A stretch of 44,296 nt of DNA, taken from the NCBI GenBank assembly GCA_018830445.1, contig JAHJSN010000115.1:1-44296 (forward strand), given 5' to 3'. Positions 7,824 to 15,072 of the stretch are shown here, piece by piece. The translations under genes were made by a program, and so were the position numbers. The stretch is from Alphaproteobacteria bacterium. Lineage in GTDB: Bacteria > Pseudomonadota > Alphaproteobacteria > Rhizobiales > Hyphomicrobiaceae. A model generated the notes under the pieces. It was not told where the DNA came from. It made no database searches and worked only from the letters and a program-made list of their open reading frames with translations. Positions within the stretch are counted from its first letter, which is position 1. The number at the start of each line of letters is the position of its first letter.

Positions 7824-9371
7824 TTATTCTGCCGCTTCGGGCGTCTTTGCTTCGTCCAGTTCTTTTTCCTGGATGGAACCCGTGAGCACGATTGCGTTTG
7901 AAACCATCTGGTGAACGCTCAAAATCGAGTTCACCTTGAAGCCGTAGGCCGGCAGCACCTTCGAGAACTGCGCCTTGCAGATTGCGCAAATCGCCGCGAG
8001 GTGTGTGACGCCGTGTTCTTCGGCGACTTCCTGCATCGCCCGCATCCGTGGCTGCGCGCCCTTGAGGCGAACGTCCATCAGGTCGTCGGTAAGGATGCCG
8101 CCCCCGCCCCCGCAGCACAGCGTCGCCTCTTTGATGGTATCGGGCGCCATGTCATAGAAGTGGTTGCAGCTGGCCCGCAGGATTTCACGCGGGATTTCGA
8201 ACTGCCCGCCGGGCTTGTTGCCCATCCGGCTGCCGCGCGCCACGTTGCAGCTGTCGTGATAAGTGAGGCGGTACTGGTCGTTCTTCGACTTGTCGAAGCG
8301 CAGTTCGCCATTTTCGATCATGTCGTAGGTGAATTCGCAGATGTGCTGCGGGATGGGATAGCGCTGATCGAGGAAGTCGAACGGCCCCGCCAGCGTGTTG
8401 AGGAACGAATAGGCGACGCGCCAGGCGTGTCCGCACTCCCCGAACACGATCCGCTTCACTTGCAGGTCTTCAGCGGCCTTGCGGATGCGCAGGCTGACCT
8501 CGCGCATGTTCTCATACGAGCCGATGAACATACCGAAGTTCGCGGCCTCTGAAGCATACGACGACAGCGTCCAGGTGACGCCAGCCTCATGGAACACCTT
8601 GGCGTAACCCATCAGCCCGTCGATATGCGGTTCGGCGAAAAGGTCCGCCGATGGCGTCACCAGCAGGACATCGACGCCCTTCTGGTCGAGCGGCATCTTG
8701 ATGTCGAGCCCGGTATCCTCCTGCAGCTCTTCCTCAAGCCCGTCGAGCGTCGAGCGGATCGCCTTGGCCGGAAGTCCGAGATTGTTGCCGACCTTGTAGA
8801 CCTTGCCGATGATCTCGTTGCAGTATTTCTGCCCCTTGCCGACACTGTCCATGATCTCGCGGGCGGCCATCGAGACCTCGGCTGTGTCGATACCGAACGG
8901 GCAATAGACCGAGCAGCGCCGGCACTGCGAGCACTGGTGGTAATAGGTGTACCACTCGTCCAGCACGTCCTCGGTGAGGTCCTCGGCGCCGACCAGCCAC
9001 GGCATGTATTTGCCGGCGAAAGTGAAATAGCGCCGGTAGACCTTGCGCATCAGGTCCTGGCGGCCGACCGGCATGTTTTTCGGATCGCCGGTGCCAAGGA
9101 AGTAGTGGCACTTGTCGGTGCACGCGCCGCACTTGACGCATGAATCCATATAGACCTGCAGCGATCGGTACTTGGTGAGCAGTTCGCCCATCTTCGAGAT
9201 GGCCTTGTCCTGCCAGTCGTCGACGAGTTCGCCCGGGTAACCGAGCGCCGCCTGATGCGCGTCCTTGGCGACGAACGGCTTGGAGTCTCTCATCGATCCG
9301 CATGCAAGCTTCGGGATGGCGAGCGGATCGGTGTCGCTGTCGTCGACGATGAAGTCGCTGACCTTGGCCAT
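7824..9371 (-). CDS. dsrK: DsrK, HdrD-like catalytic Fe-S subunit
   Basis: A 515-residue cytoplasmic iron-sulfur protein related to heterodisulfide reductase subunit HdrD. N-terminal ferredoxin ligands are seen at CVKCGACTDKC (Cys78, 81, 84, 88) and CSQCRRCSVYCP. The C-terminal half has CCG-domain features for the special 4Fe-4S cluster: GECGHAWR, YHDSCNVARGS, LCCGGGGG and CAICKAQF. In the DsrMKJOP complex DsrK is the subunit thought to act on DsrC trisulfide or its reduced form. It lies between dsrM (34 bases upstream) and dsrL (20 bases downstream). Confidence 0.94.
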   Translation of the reverse strand: MAKVSDFIVDDSDTDPLAIPKLACGSMRDSKPFVAKDAHQAALGYPGELVDDWQDKAISKMGELLTKYRSLQVYMDSCVKCGACTDKCHYFLGTGDPKNMPVGRQDLMRKVYRRYFTFAGKYMPWLVGAEDLTEDVLDEWYTYYHQCSQCRRCSVYCPFGIDTAEVSMAAREIMDSVGKGQKYCNEIIGKVYKVGNNLGLPAKAIRSTLDGLEEELQEDTGLDIKMPLDQKGVDVLLVTPSADLFAEPHIDGLMGYAKVFHEAGVTWTLSSYASEAANFGMFIGSYENMREVSLRIRKAAEDLQVKRIVFGECGHAWRVAYSFLNTLAGPFDFLDQRYPIPQHICEFTYDMIENGELRFDKSKNDQYRLTYHDSCNVARGSRMGNKPGGQFEIPREILRASCNHFYDMAPDTIKEATLCCGGGGGILTDDLMDVRLKGAQPRMRAMQEVAEEHGVTHLAAICAICKAQFSKVLPAYGFKVNSILSVHQMVSNAIVLTGSIQEKELDEAKTPEAAE

Positions 9372-9405
9372 TACAGAACCCTCTTGCCTCTCGAAAGGTA
9401 GGCCA

Positions 9406-10143
9406 TCATTCCGCCTTCACCCTCGCTACCAGCCGCTCCGCCCAGGCCGCCACGTGACGAACCTCGCGCGGATTGTCGACCTGGTTGCGCGACGGGCTGA
9501 ACAGCAGTCCCAGCCCGTGCAACAATTTCGAGAACGGGAAGATGATCATCATGAATGCGACGAGACCCAGGTGCACCAGCAGCACCGGATCAGCGGGAAG
9601 CGGGTTGAGCTCGAAGGACATCAGCCCAAGAAAGAACGCCTTCACCGCTACGATGTCGGTATGCACCACGTACTTCATGATCAAGCCGCTGCCGGCGATT
9701 GCGATCAACAAGACCAGCATCAGATGATCTGATGGCGCGCTGATGTAGCGGATGCGCGGGACCACAATGCGCCGCGCGGCGAGACCGATGAGACCTGCCA
9801 GCATCGCGAACCCGGCATAGATGCCGAACGGCTGCACCAAGACGACCCATCCCCATACCGGATCGGTGAAATAGCGCAGGTGTCGCAGCAGTACGACGAG
9901 TAGCCCGGCATGGAACACCCAACCGAATACCCATATCCACTTGTTCGCTTTGAACAGGCTTTCGAACAGCACGATCTCGCGGATCATGCGGAACACGACG
10001 CCGGTGCGCGTCACCGGCGCCGGCGTTGTCGGAATCTTCAAGGGAGCCGGTGCCGTTGCAAAGACCCAGATCTTGTATCCAAGTCCACCCAGGAGCACGA
10101 ACGTCGCGGAGACGAACAGCACTGCGTACAACTGTGTGACCAC
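9406..10143 (-). CDS. dsrM: DsrM, NarI-like cytochrome b subunit
   Basis: A 245-residue membrane protein with about five or six hydrophobic segments, of the NarI/HdrE-type cytochrome b family. Histidines inside or next to membrane segments (GWVFHAGLLVVLLRHLRYF, MKYVVHTD, LLVHLG, KLLHGLGLLFSP) are candidate heme b ligands. It anchors DsrK and exchanges electrons with quinone. It is the first gene after the palindrome-rich dsrC-dsrM spacer and has a strong ribosome site (GGGAGG) before its start, so it may open a separate transcript for dsrMKLJOPN. Confidence 0.92.
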   Translation of the reverse strand: MVTQLYAVLFVSATFVLLGGLGYKIWVFATAPAPLKIPTTPAPVTRTGVVFRMIREIVLFESLFKANKWIWVFGWVFHAGLLVVLLRHLRYFTDPVWGWVVLVQPFGIYAGFAMLAGLIGLAARRIVVPRIRYISAPSDHLMLVLLIAIAGSGLIMKYVVHTDIVAVKAFFLGLMSFELNPLPADPVLLVHLGLVAFMMIIFPFSKLLHGLGLLFSPSRNQVDNPREVRHVAAWAERLVARVKAE

Positions 10144-10168
10144 GGCGCCGTCCCTCCCAGAGAAAACA

Positions 10169-10198
10169 CCCGTCGGCAGTAGGAATTGTACCGGCGGG
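10169..10198 (-). terminator. Terminator- or attenuator-like hairpin just before dsrM
   Basis: Read on the minus strand, CCCGCCGG and CCGACGGG form an 8-bp stem with one G-T pair and a 14-base loop. It is followed directly by TGTTTTCT. It lies about 25 bases before the dsrM start, so it could reduce read-through from dsrC. The loop also contains TACAAT (10185-10190), a possible -10 box with a weak AGAACA 17 bases upstream. The same spot could therefore be a dsrM promoter instead. Confidence 0.45.
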
Positions 10199-10206
10199 TC
10201 TTGCTA

Positions 10207-10270
10207 GTGTTCTGGATCAAACATTTGATTCCCGGGTGGAGGTCGTCAAATGTTTGTGAATCCAGAACAC
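10207..10270. repeat. Palindrome 1 of 4 in the dsrC-dsrM spacer
   Basis: The outer arms GTGTTCTGGAT (10207-10217) and ATCCAGAACAC (10260-10270) pair perfectly over 11 bases. The inner arms AAACATTTGA (10219-10228) and TCAAATGTTT (10246-10255) pair over 10. The loop is 17 bases. It starts with GTGT and ends with ACAC, like its neighbours. Confidence 0.85.
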
Positions 10271-10287
10271 AATCAAAAGGTTGCCCA

Positions 10288-10345
10288 GTGTTCCGGGCTG
10301 ACATTCAGGTTCCCGGCAGGGAACCATATGTCAGAGTCGGAACAC
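10288..10345. repeat. Palindrome 2 of 4 in the dsrC-dsrM spacer
   Basis: Three stacked stems: GTGTTCCG (10288-10295) with CGGAACAC (10338-10345), CTGACAT (10298-10304) with ATGTCAG (10328-10334), and GGTTCCC (10308-10314) with GGGAACC (10319-10325). The loop is only GGCA. The outer arms closely resemble those of the palindrome at 35850-35901 (shared TCCGGGCTGAC and AGTCGGAAC). Confidence 0.85.
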
Positions 10346-10346
10346 G

Positions 10347-10420
10347 AGTGTCCCGATGCTGAAGTTCGCCACCAACCGGCCGCGGGCTCTCGCTCCAACT
10401 TCAGAATCAAAAGGGACACT
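10347..10420. repeat. Palindrome 3 of 4 in the dsrC-dsrM spacer
   Basis: AGTGTCCC (10347-10354) pairs with GGGACACT (10413-10420), and CTGAAGTT (10359-10366) with AACTTCAG (10397-10404). The loop is about 30 GC-rich bases. It begins one base after palindrome 2 ends and again has GTGT and ACAC at its borders. Confidence 0.8.
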
Positions 10421-10434
10421 GGAAGCAATAACTT

Positions 10435-10512
10435 GCTCGTGTGATCCAAAACCGAAAATTCGCTCCCGACCTTGCTGCAAGTGAATGCGAATTTCTGGTT
10501 CATCACACGAGC
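10435..10512. repeat. Palindrome 4 of 4 in the dsrC-dsrM spacer
   Basis: GCTCGTGTGAT (10435-10445) pairs perfectly with ATCACACGAGC (10502-10512). Inside, AACC pairs with GGTT, and GAAAATTCGC (10454-10463) pairs with GCGAATTTC (10487-10495) with one bulged A. It ends 13 bases from the dsrC stop codon, so in the dsr transcript it would be the first structure after dsrC. Confidence 0.85.
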
Positions 10513-10525
10513 CGTTCAAACGCGA

Positions 10526-10858
10526 TTAGACGCAGCCCGTCGGCTTCGGCAAACCGGCGATCTTGCACGCCTGCTTGGCCGGCCCGTAGGGAAACAGCTC
10601 ATAGAGGTAGTCGTTGTTGCCCTTTTCAGGACCCATCGTCTTGGCGAGAGCCTTGGTCAGCACGCGCACTGCGGGCGCAACCTGATACTCTTCGTAATAG
10701 TCGCGCAGGAAGTTCACGACTTCCCAGCGCTCATCGTTCATCTCAAGCTCTTCGCTCTGCGCGATCATCAGCGCGAGTTCCGGATTCCAGTCGCTGAGGT
10801 CGGTCAGGTAGCCTTCTTCGTCGTGATCGATTTCGTTGCCGTTGAACATATATCCCAT
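10526..10858 (-). CDS. dsrC: DsrC, sulfur-carrier protein
   Basis: A 110-residue sulfur carrier of the DsrC/TusE family. The flexible C-terminal arm has both functional cysteines, Cys98 (KQACKIAGL) and Cys109 (KPTGCV, next to last), 11 residues apart, as in true DsrC. It carries persulfide or trisulfide sulfur between DsrEFH, DsrAB and DsrMKJOP in the cytoplasm. The start is MGYMFNGNEID; an internal Met4 also exists. It is the last gene of the dsrABEFHC block. A second, cysteine-free family member lies at 17960-18298 on the other strand. Confidence 0.96.
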   Translation of the reverse strand: MGYMFNGNEIDHDEEGYLTDLSDWNPELALMIAQSEELEMNDERWEVVNFLRDYYEEYQVAPAVRVLTKALAKTMGPEKGNNDYLYELFPYGPAKQACKIAGLPKPTGCV

Positions 10859-10914
10859 TGGTCGCTCCTACGTTCGCCGCTTTGGCTGGTTGGGTTGAAA
10901 CTGGCTTCGCTCTC

Positions 10915-11217
10915 TTAGAGCCATGCCTGACTGGTCTTGTGCTGTGCCACGAGGTCCACAAATCCCTCATAATCGATGACGTTGATGCCGTCGATCATGC
11001 GCTCCTTGGTAATCCCGCGCGCATCCGCATCAGGCCCAAGCACGTAGAAGGCGACTTCGACCCTGCGGCCCCAGATGTCGCCGGAAGCGTCGGTTCCCTT
11101 CAGCGCACCTAACACGCCATCCTCGATCAGCAGCACCGCATCGCCCTTGCGGGTATGCCGCAGGCAGCTTTGCAGCGTCGTCGTCTGAAATGGTGACTTG
11201 TTGACCGTATGCAGCAT
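10915..11217 (-). CDS. dsrH: DsrH, sulfur relay subunit (TusB family)
   Basis: A 100-residue small subunit of the cytoplasmic DsrEFH hexamer, which passes sulfane sulfur to DsrC. Cys18 in LQSCLRHTRKGDAVLLIEDG sits where the conserved cysteine of DsrH is found. The sequence ends QAWL. It lies between dsrF and dsrC, 36 bases after dsrF, matching the order in characterised sulfur oxidisers. Confidence 0.92.
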   Translation of the reverse strand: MLHTVNKSPFQTTTLQSCLRHTRKGDAVLLIEDGVLGALKGTDASGDIWGRRVEVAFYVLGPDADARGITKERMIDGINVIDYEGFVDLVAQHKTSQAWL

Positions 11218-11253
11218 CGATTTTATCCGTCTCGTCAGTGATCTCGATCAATC

Positions 11254-11688
11254 CTAGAAACTCAACACGACATCCTGTTGAGCCATGACTTCGCTGAGTT
11301 CGGCCCGGCTGACCAGTATGATCGATGGCTTCTCTTTGAAGTCGTCATTCTCGTCTTCGTAGGTGATCTCCTGCAGGTCGCCCAAGGTCAGGCCTCTCGA
11401 CTGCAGGGATTCCTTCTCGACATAGAACTTGGTCACGCCGTAGTCCCCGAGCGCCCGGTAGGTATTGGCAAACTTTTTCATGCCGATACCTTTGGTGTCC
11501 TGCCCATTGGCAAGCTGGAACACTCCGTCGTCCAGGAACGCCAGGCTCACGTCCTGGTCGAATGCCGCGCCGATCAGCACGACTTCAAGGGCCTCCAGCG
11601 CGTAAATCGTGCCGTACGGCGCCTTGCGGTTCACGTAGAGGAACTTCTTCGGCACTTTTTTTCCGGTGCCTTTGGCTGCTTCGCTCAT
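11254..11688 (-). CDS. dsrF: DsrF, sulfur relay subunit (TusC family)
   Basis: A 144-residue DsrE-fold protein, the middle subunit of DsrEFH. PYGTIYALEALEVVLIGAAFDQDVSLAFLDDGVFQLANGQ is recognisable as the TusC/DsrF core. The active-site cysteine of DsrE is absent, as normal for DsrF. It is 12 bases downstream of dsrE. The N-terminus is slightly extended and basic (SEAAKGTGKKVPKKFLYV). Confidence 0.92.
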   Translation of the reverse strand: MSEAAKGTGKKVPKKFLYVNRKAPYGTIYALEALEVVLIGAAFDQDVSLAFLDDGVFQLANGQDTKGIGMKKFANTYRALGDYGVTKFYVEKESLQSRGLTLGDLQEITYEDENDDFKEKPSIILVSRAELSEVMAQQDVVLSF

Positions 11689-11700
11689 GGTTCCCCCCGA

Positions 11701-12099
11701 TTAATCGCCGAACACCACGAGCCGGTCCGACTCGATGCCCATTTCGATCAGCTGACCGAGCCCCGAGATGCGGAAGCCTGGAGCCAGATTCGCCGCGCCC
11801 TCGCCTTTGCCATGACGCTTGGCCTCACCCTCATCGAGGATGCCTCGCCGCTGCGCCGCCGCGATACACACCACCAGGTCGAGCTTGTGCTCCTCGGCCA
11901 GGTCGCTCCAGGACTTCTGCAAGTTGCGATCATCCTGCGGCGGCACCGTCAGCCGCGAGCCGACGTTGACGCCATCATGATAGAAGAACACCCGCATGAC
12001 TTCGTGCCCCTTGGCGAGCACCGCCCTGGTGAACTGCAACGCAGTATCGGAGGCTTGGTGTGTGTAGGGCCCTTCATTGACCAGAATGCTGAACTTCAT
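11701..12099 (-). CDS. dsrE: DsrE, sulfurtransferase subunit (TusD family)
   Basis: A 132-residue protein and the sulfur-binding subunit of DsrEFH. Cys78 in DLVVCIAAAQRRGI is at exactly the position of the essential persulfide-carrying cysteine in characterised DsrE. The N-terminus MKFSILVNEGPYTHQASDTAL is typical. Its cysteine hands sulfur to DsrC. It starts 61 bases after the dsrB stop, within the dsr operon. Confidence 0.94.
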   Translation of the reverse strand: MKFSILVNEGPYTHQASDTALQFTRAVLAKGHEVMRVFFYHDGVNVGSRLTVPPQDDRNLQKSWSDLAEEHKLDLVVCIAAAQRRGILDEGEAKRHGKGEGAANLAPGFRISGLGQLIEMGIESDRLVVFGD

Positions 12100-12160
12100 T
12101 AGCCGCCTCTGAAATCTCCATTGACCTATGGACGAACGCGATCAACCCGAACCGTTTGGT

Positions 12161-13276
12161 TCAGAACCGGACGTGCGCCGACATGTTCATGTTGTGGCGT
12201 GCACCCACCCAGGTATCGAGGTGGTGCTTGGTGAACGCCAGACCGGTCTTCTCGAAGAACTGCGGCCAGCCGATACGCTCGATCCACTCGCCCATCCGCT
12301 CCCAGTGCTTGGCGTCGTCCTTGTAGGCGTAGAGGATCTTGCGAACGATCTCTTCGACTTCCGGCCAGCGCGGCGGATTGTTGGGCAGGTTCGCCACTAC
12401 GAGTTTGTGGAACGCCGGGCGCGACCGCGCGTTGGAGTGCTTGCCGCCGACCCAGATCGCGATCTTGGTGCTTTCAGCCGAGTTGATCTGCATCGGCGGG
12501 CACGGCGGATAACAGGCGCCGCAGCAGATGCACTTCTTTTCGTCGACTTCAAGTGACGGCTTGCCATTGACCATGGTCGGCCGGATTGCCGCAACCGGGC
12601 AGCGTGCGACGACCGCAGGCCGCTCGCAGATATTGCCGACACGTCCGTGGTCGATCTTCGGCGGCTTGGTGTATTGCACGTTGATGGCGATATCGCCCTG
12701 ACCGCCGCAGTTGATCTGACAGCACGACGTGGTGATGCGCACGCGCGTCGGCATCTCCTCGGTGATGAACTCCTTGTGCATCATGTCCATCAGGCTCTTC
12801 ACCACGCCGGAAGCATCCGTTCCGGGAATATCGCAGTGCAGCCAGCCCTGGGTGTGCGAAATCATCGACACCGAGTTGCCGGTTCCGCCGACCGGGAAGC
12901 CTTCCTTGTTCAGCGCTTCGATCAGCGCCGGGACTTTGTCGAAAGATGCCACCATGAATTCGATGTTCGAGCGCGTCGTGAAGCGCACATGGCCCTCGCC
13001 CTGGGTATCGGCGATGTCGCACAGCTTGCGGATCGTATAGACGTCCATCTGGCGCTGCGTACCGGCGCGCACCGTGTAGATCTCGTCTCCGTTCTTGGCG
13101 ACGTGACGCAGCACGCCGGGGCGTGGACGCTCATGCCAGGCCCAGTTGCCGTAGTTTTTTCGCATCACCGGATGCATGTACTGCAGCGGATCCGGCACGC
13201 CCGATTCGGTCGGCTTGCGCGGTTTCGGCGGCGTTGCGGGCTTCGGTGTGCTGGACGCTTCGGTAACGTTGCTCAT
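12161..13276 (-). CDS. dsrB: DsrB, reverse dissimilatory sulfite reductase beta subunit
   Basis: A 371-residue subunit of siro(heme)amide sulfite reductase, working here in the oxidative direction (sulfane sulfur to sulfite). The cofactor-binding cysteine region is visible as TTSCCQINCGG, with CERPAVVARCPVAAIRP following. The ferredoxin insert KKCICCGACYPPCPP supplies 4Fe-4S ligands. Length is normal. The N-terminus is proline- and lysine-rich (TPKPATPPKPRKPTE), probably disordered. It is separated from dsrA by 146 bp holding a GC-rich hairpin. Confidence 0.95.
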   Translation of the reverse strand: MSNVTEASSTPKPATPPKPRKPTESGVPDPLQYMHPVMRKNYGNWAWHERPRPGVLRHVAKNGDEIYTVRAGTQRQMDVYTIRKLCDIADTQGEGHVRFTTRSNIEFMVASFDKVPALIEALNKEGFPVGGTGNSVSMISHTQGWLHCDIPGTDASGVVKSLMDMMHKEFITEEMPTRVRITTSCCQINCGGQGDIAINVQYTKPPKIDHGRVGNICERPAVVARCPVAAIRPTMVNGKPSLEVDEKKCICCGACYPPCPPMQINSAESTKIAIWVGGKHSNARSRPAFHKLVVANLPNNPPRWPEVEEIVRKILYAYKDDAKHWERMGEWIERIGWPQFFEKTGLAFTKHHLDTWVGARHNMNMSAHVRF

Positions 13277-13388
13277 GGATGTGACTCGCTTCGATGATTG
13301 GATCGCCGAGTGAGACAGGCTTTGCCGCAGCCAAGCCCCACTTCATATGTCGAATGTGTATCGGATGCAGCCCTGGGGCCGGAAATCC

Positions 13389-13408
13389 GGGCCGGCCGAA
13401 GCCGGCCC
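13389..13408 (-). other. UUCG-tetraloop hairpin between dsrA and dsrB
   Basis: On the transcribed strand GGGCCGGC-TTCG-GCCGGCCC forms an 8-bp, all-GC stem closed by a UUCG-type tetraloop, an exceptionally stable RNA fold. No run of U follows, so it is not a standard terminator. It begins 14 bases past the dsrA stop, and may protect the 3' end of dsrA mRNA or mark a processing site. Confidence 0.6.
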
Positions 13409-13422
13409 CGTTCCTTCAGCGG

Positions 13423-14742
13423 CTATTCCGCAGCGTCGAGCTTGCTGCCGTCCGGACGCAGTCCCTTGCGCGCGAAGTACTTCTCCGCCTCTTCGGTGAA
13501 GTCGTCGGTCCTGACGTAGCACGACGTGCGCGGGTGCTTGACCATGTTCGGATCCGGTTCGATATCGAGTGCATCGAGGAATGCGGGCAGACCGATCCGA
13601 TCCAGGGTTTCACCGATCCGTTCATGCTCGAGCGCGTTGTCGGCGAAGAAGTCGATCACGCGCTTGGCGAAATCGTTGAGCTTCGCGTAATCCTCATCCG
13701 ACTCAAGCTTCATGAACGGGATGATCATCGTGCCCATCAGGTCGCCGACCTTGAGCGAACGCTTGCCGCCGATGAGGATCGAAACCCCCTTGTCGTCGCC
13801 GGGCGCCAGCGCCTTGTGCATCACGTTGATGCAGTGCATGCAGCGCACGCAGCTCTTGTTGTCGATATCGACCGTATCGTCGTCGTTGAGCGAGATTGCG
13901 CGCGTCGGGCACATCGCCACGACATGGTCGATCGTGTACTTGCGGCCCTGCTTGGCGACGTAGGCTTTGACCTCTTCCTGGTCGACCTTGATATTGTCCC
14001 GCCAGGTGCCGATCACTGCGAAGTCGGCGCGGTGGATAGCGTTGACGCAGTCGTTGGGGCAGCCCGAGAACTTGAACTTGAACTTGTAGGGCAGCGCCGG
14101 GCGGTGGATCTCGCCTACGTTGCTGTTGATGACGGTGCGCAGCGCGCGGGCTTCGTCGAAGTTCGACATTTCGCAGCGCGCATGCCCGACGCAGCTCATC
14201 GACGTTCTGAGCGCCGGACCGGCGCCGCCGAGGTCGAAGCCGATTTCGTTGAGCTCGTCGAATGCCTTCTGGCAGCCGGCCGTCGTCGTGCCCTGGAACA
14301 TGATGTCGCCGGACTGACCGTGGAACGCAATCAATCCTGAACCATGACGTTCCCAGATGTCGCACATTTTGCGCAACACGTCGGTATCGTAATGGAAGCC
14401 GGCAGGCGGCATCACACGCAGCGTGTGAAACTCTTTCGATTCAGGGAACTTGTCACCGACTTCGGAGAAGCGCGGAATGATGCCGCCGCCGTAACCGAAC
14501 ACCGAGACCGTCCCGCCCTTCCAGAAACCGAGGCGCTCCGTATAGGAGTGCTCGAGCTGACCGAGCAGGTCGTTCACCATTGGTGCGTATTGTTTGTCAG
14601 TGCTGTCGCGCAGACGCTTCAGGCCTGTGACAAAACTTGGCCACGGACCGCCTTCGAGCTGATCAAGTCGCGGTGTTGCGTGGTTCTCTTTGGCGGCCCC
14701 GTTTCCGTTGGCACCCTTACCTTGATCGACTGTGTCGGTCAT
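13423..14742 (-). CDS. dsrA: DsrA, reverse dissimilatory sulfite reductase alpha subunit
   Basis: A 439-residue alpha subunit of DsrAB, the core enzyme of this locus. The siroheme/4Fe-4S ligands are seen as SCVGHARCEMSN (Cys-x5-Cys) and SGCPNDCVNAI (Cys-x3-Cys). The inserted ferredoxin domain has MCPTRAI and CVRCMHCINVM. The first gene of the operon, it diverges from the 15073 gene across a 330-bp control region. The unusual N-terminus (MTDTVDQGKGANGNGAAKENHATPRLDQLEGGPWPSF in pieces) is low in complexity before the conserved part starts. Confidence 0.96.
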   Translation of the reverse strand: MTDTVDQGKGANGNGAAKENHATPRLDQLEGGPWPSFVTGLKRLRDSTDKQYAPMVNDLLGQLEHSYTERLGFWKGGTVSVFGYGGGIIPRFSEVGDKFPESKEFHTLRVMPPAGFHYDTDVLRKMCDIWERHGSGLIAFHGQSGDIMFQGTTTAGCQKAFDELNEIGFDLGGAGPALRTSMSCVGHARCEMSNFDEARALRTVINSNVGEIHRPALPYKFKFKFSGCPNDCVNAIHRADFAVIGTWRDNIKVDQEEVKAYVAKQGRKYTIDHVVAMCPTRAISLNDDDTVDIDNKSCVRCMHCINVMHKALAPGDDKGVSILIGGKRSLKVGDLMGTMIIPFMKLESDEDYAKLNDFAKRVIDFFADNALEHERIGETLDRIGLPAFLDALDIEPDPNMVKHPRTSCYVRTDDFTEEAEKYFARKGLRPDGSKLDAAE

Positions 14743-14813
14743 CGACAGCCTCCTCGTTGTTCCTGCCTCAAACGCCTGTCGAAAAAATCGACAATGACGC
14801 CGCTAGTCTTGCC

Positions 14814-14829
14814 GATGGCCTTGGCCATC
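14814..14829. promoter_or_regulatory. Inverted repeat GATGGCC-TT-GGCCATC upstream of dsrA
   Basis: A perfect 7-bp inverted repeat with a 2-base centre, about 70 bp upstream of the dsrA start. Its compactness suggests a dimeric regulator site rather than an RNA hairpin. There is no direct evidence for a ligand or protein. Confidence 0.35.
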
Positions 14830-14963
14830 GATACCCGTTACATCTTGTTGGGTCGGCGGGGTCGAAGCTATCTGGCCACGCAATTCCAAAATGTTCGGGC
14901 AATTGAGCATATTTGGCCTGCTTCATGCGCAGGCTCTCAAGTTTAACACTCGCTCCATCATAT

Positions 14964-14991
14964 CTACGAATGCAAATATTGCAATACGTAG
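14964..14991. promoter_or_regulatory. AT-rich nested inverted repeat, candidate dsr regulator site
   Basis: CTACG (14964-14968) pairs with CGTAG (14987-14991), and within it TGCAA-ATA-TTGCA (14971-14983) forms a second perfect repeat. It lies near the middle of the divergent spacer, about 80 bp before the TTG of the dioxygenase gene. ArsR-type repressors of sulfur-oxidation genes bind AT-rich inverted repeats of this general kind, but no such regulator gene is in the window. Confidence 0.45.
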
Positions 14992-15072
14992 TTGAAAAGA
15001 GTTAAGCTGACCGCCATCTGCATCCCCAACCTGTGGTAAATCGGATGCGCATCCAAAGTTCGGAGGCGGGTA

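Larger units (their letters stand above)
14743..15072. promoter_or_regulatory. Divergent control region between dsrA and the accessory operon
   Basis: This 330-bp gene-free stretch, more AT-rich than its surroundings, must hold the promoters of both operons. It contains two inverted repeats listed separately (14814-14829 and 14964-14991). I could not assign convincing -35/-10 pairs with good spacing for either direction. A ribosome site (GGAGG, 15062-15066) precedes the TTG at 15073. Confidence 0.7.

Noticed and set aside
5875-7914. A very long open frame (about 680 codons) on the plus strand opposite dsrL
   Set aside because: It is antisense to dsrL, with composition dominated by Arg, Ala, Val and Asp and no recognisable motif. 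It is a codon-usage artefact.
10144-10525. Possible CRISPR array in the dsrC-dsrM spacer, because repeats recur at regular steps
   Set aside because: The four units differ in sequence and are each palindromic; there are no identical direct repeats or spacers.
4515-14742. Locus as a sulfate-reducing (reductive) dsr system
   Set aside because: dsrE, dsrF, dsrH and dsrL are present, gene order is that of sulfur oxidisers, and no dsrD is seen. The oxidative reading fits better.
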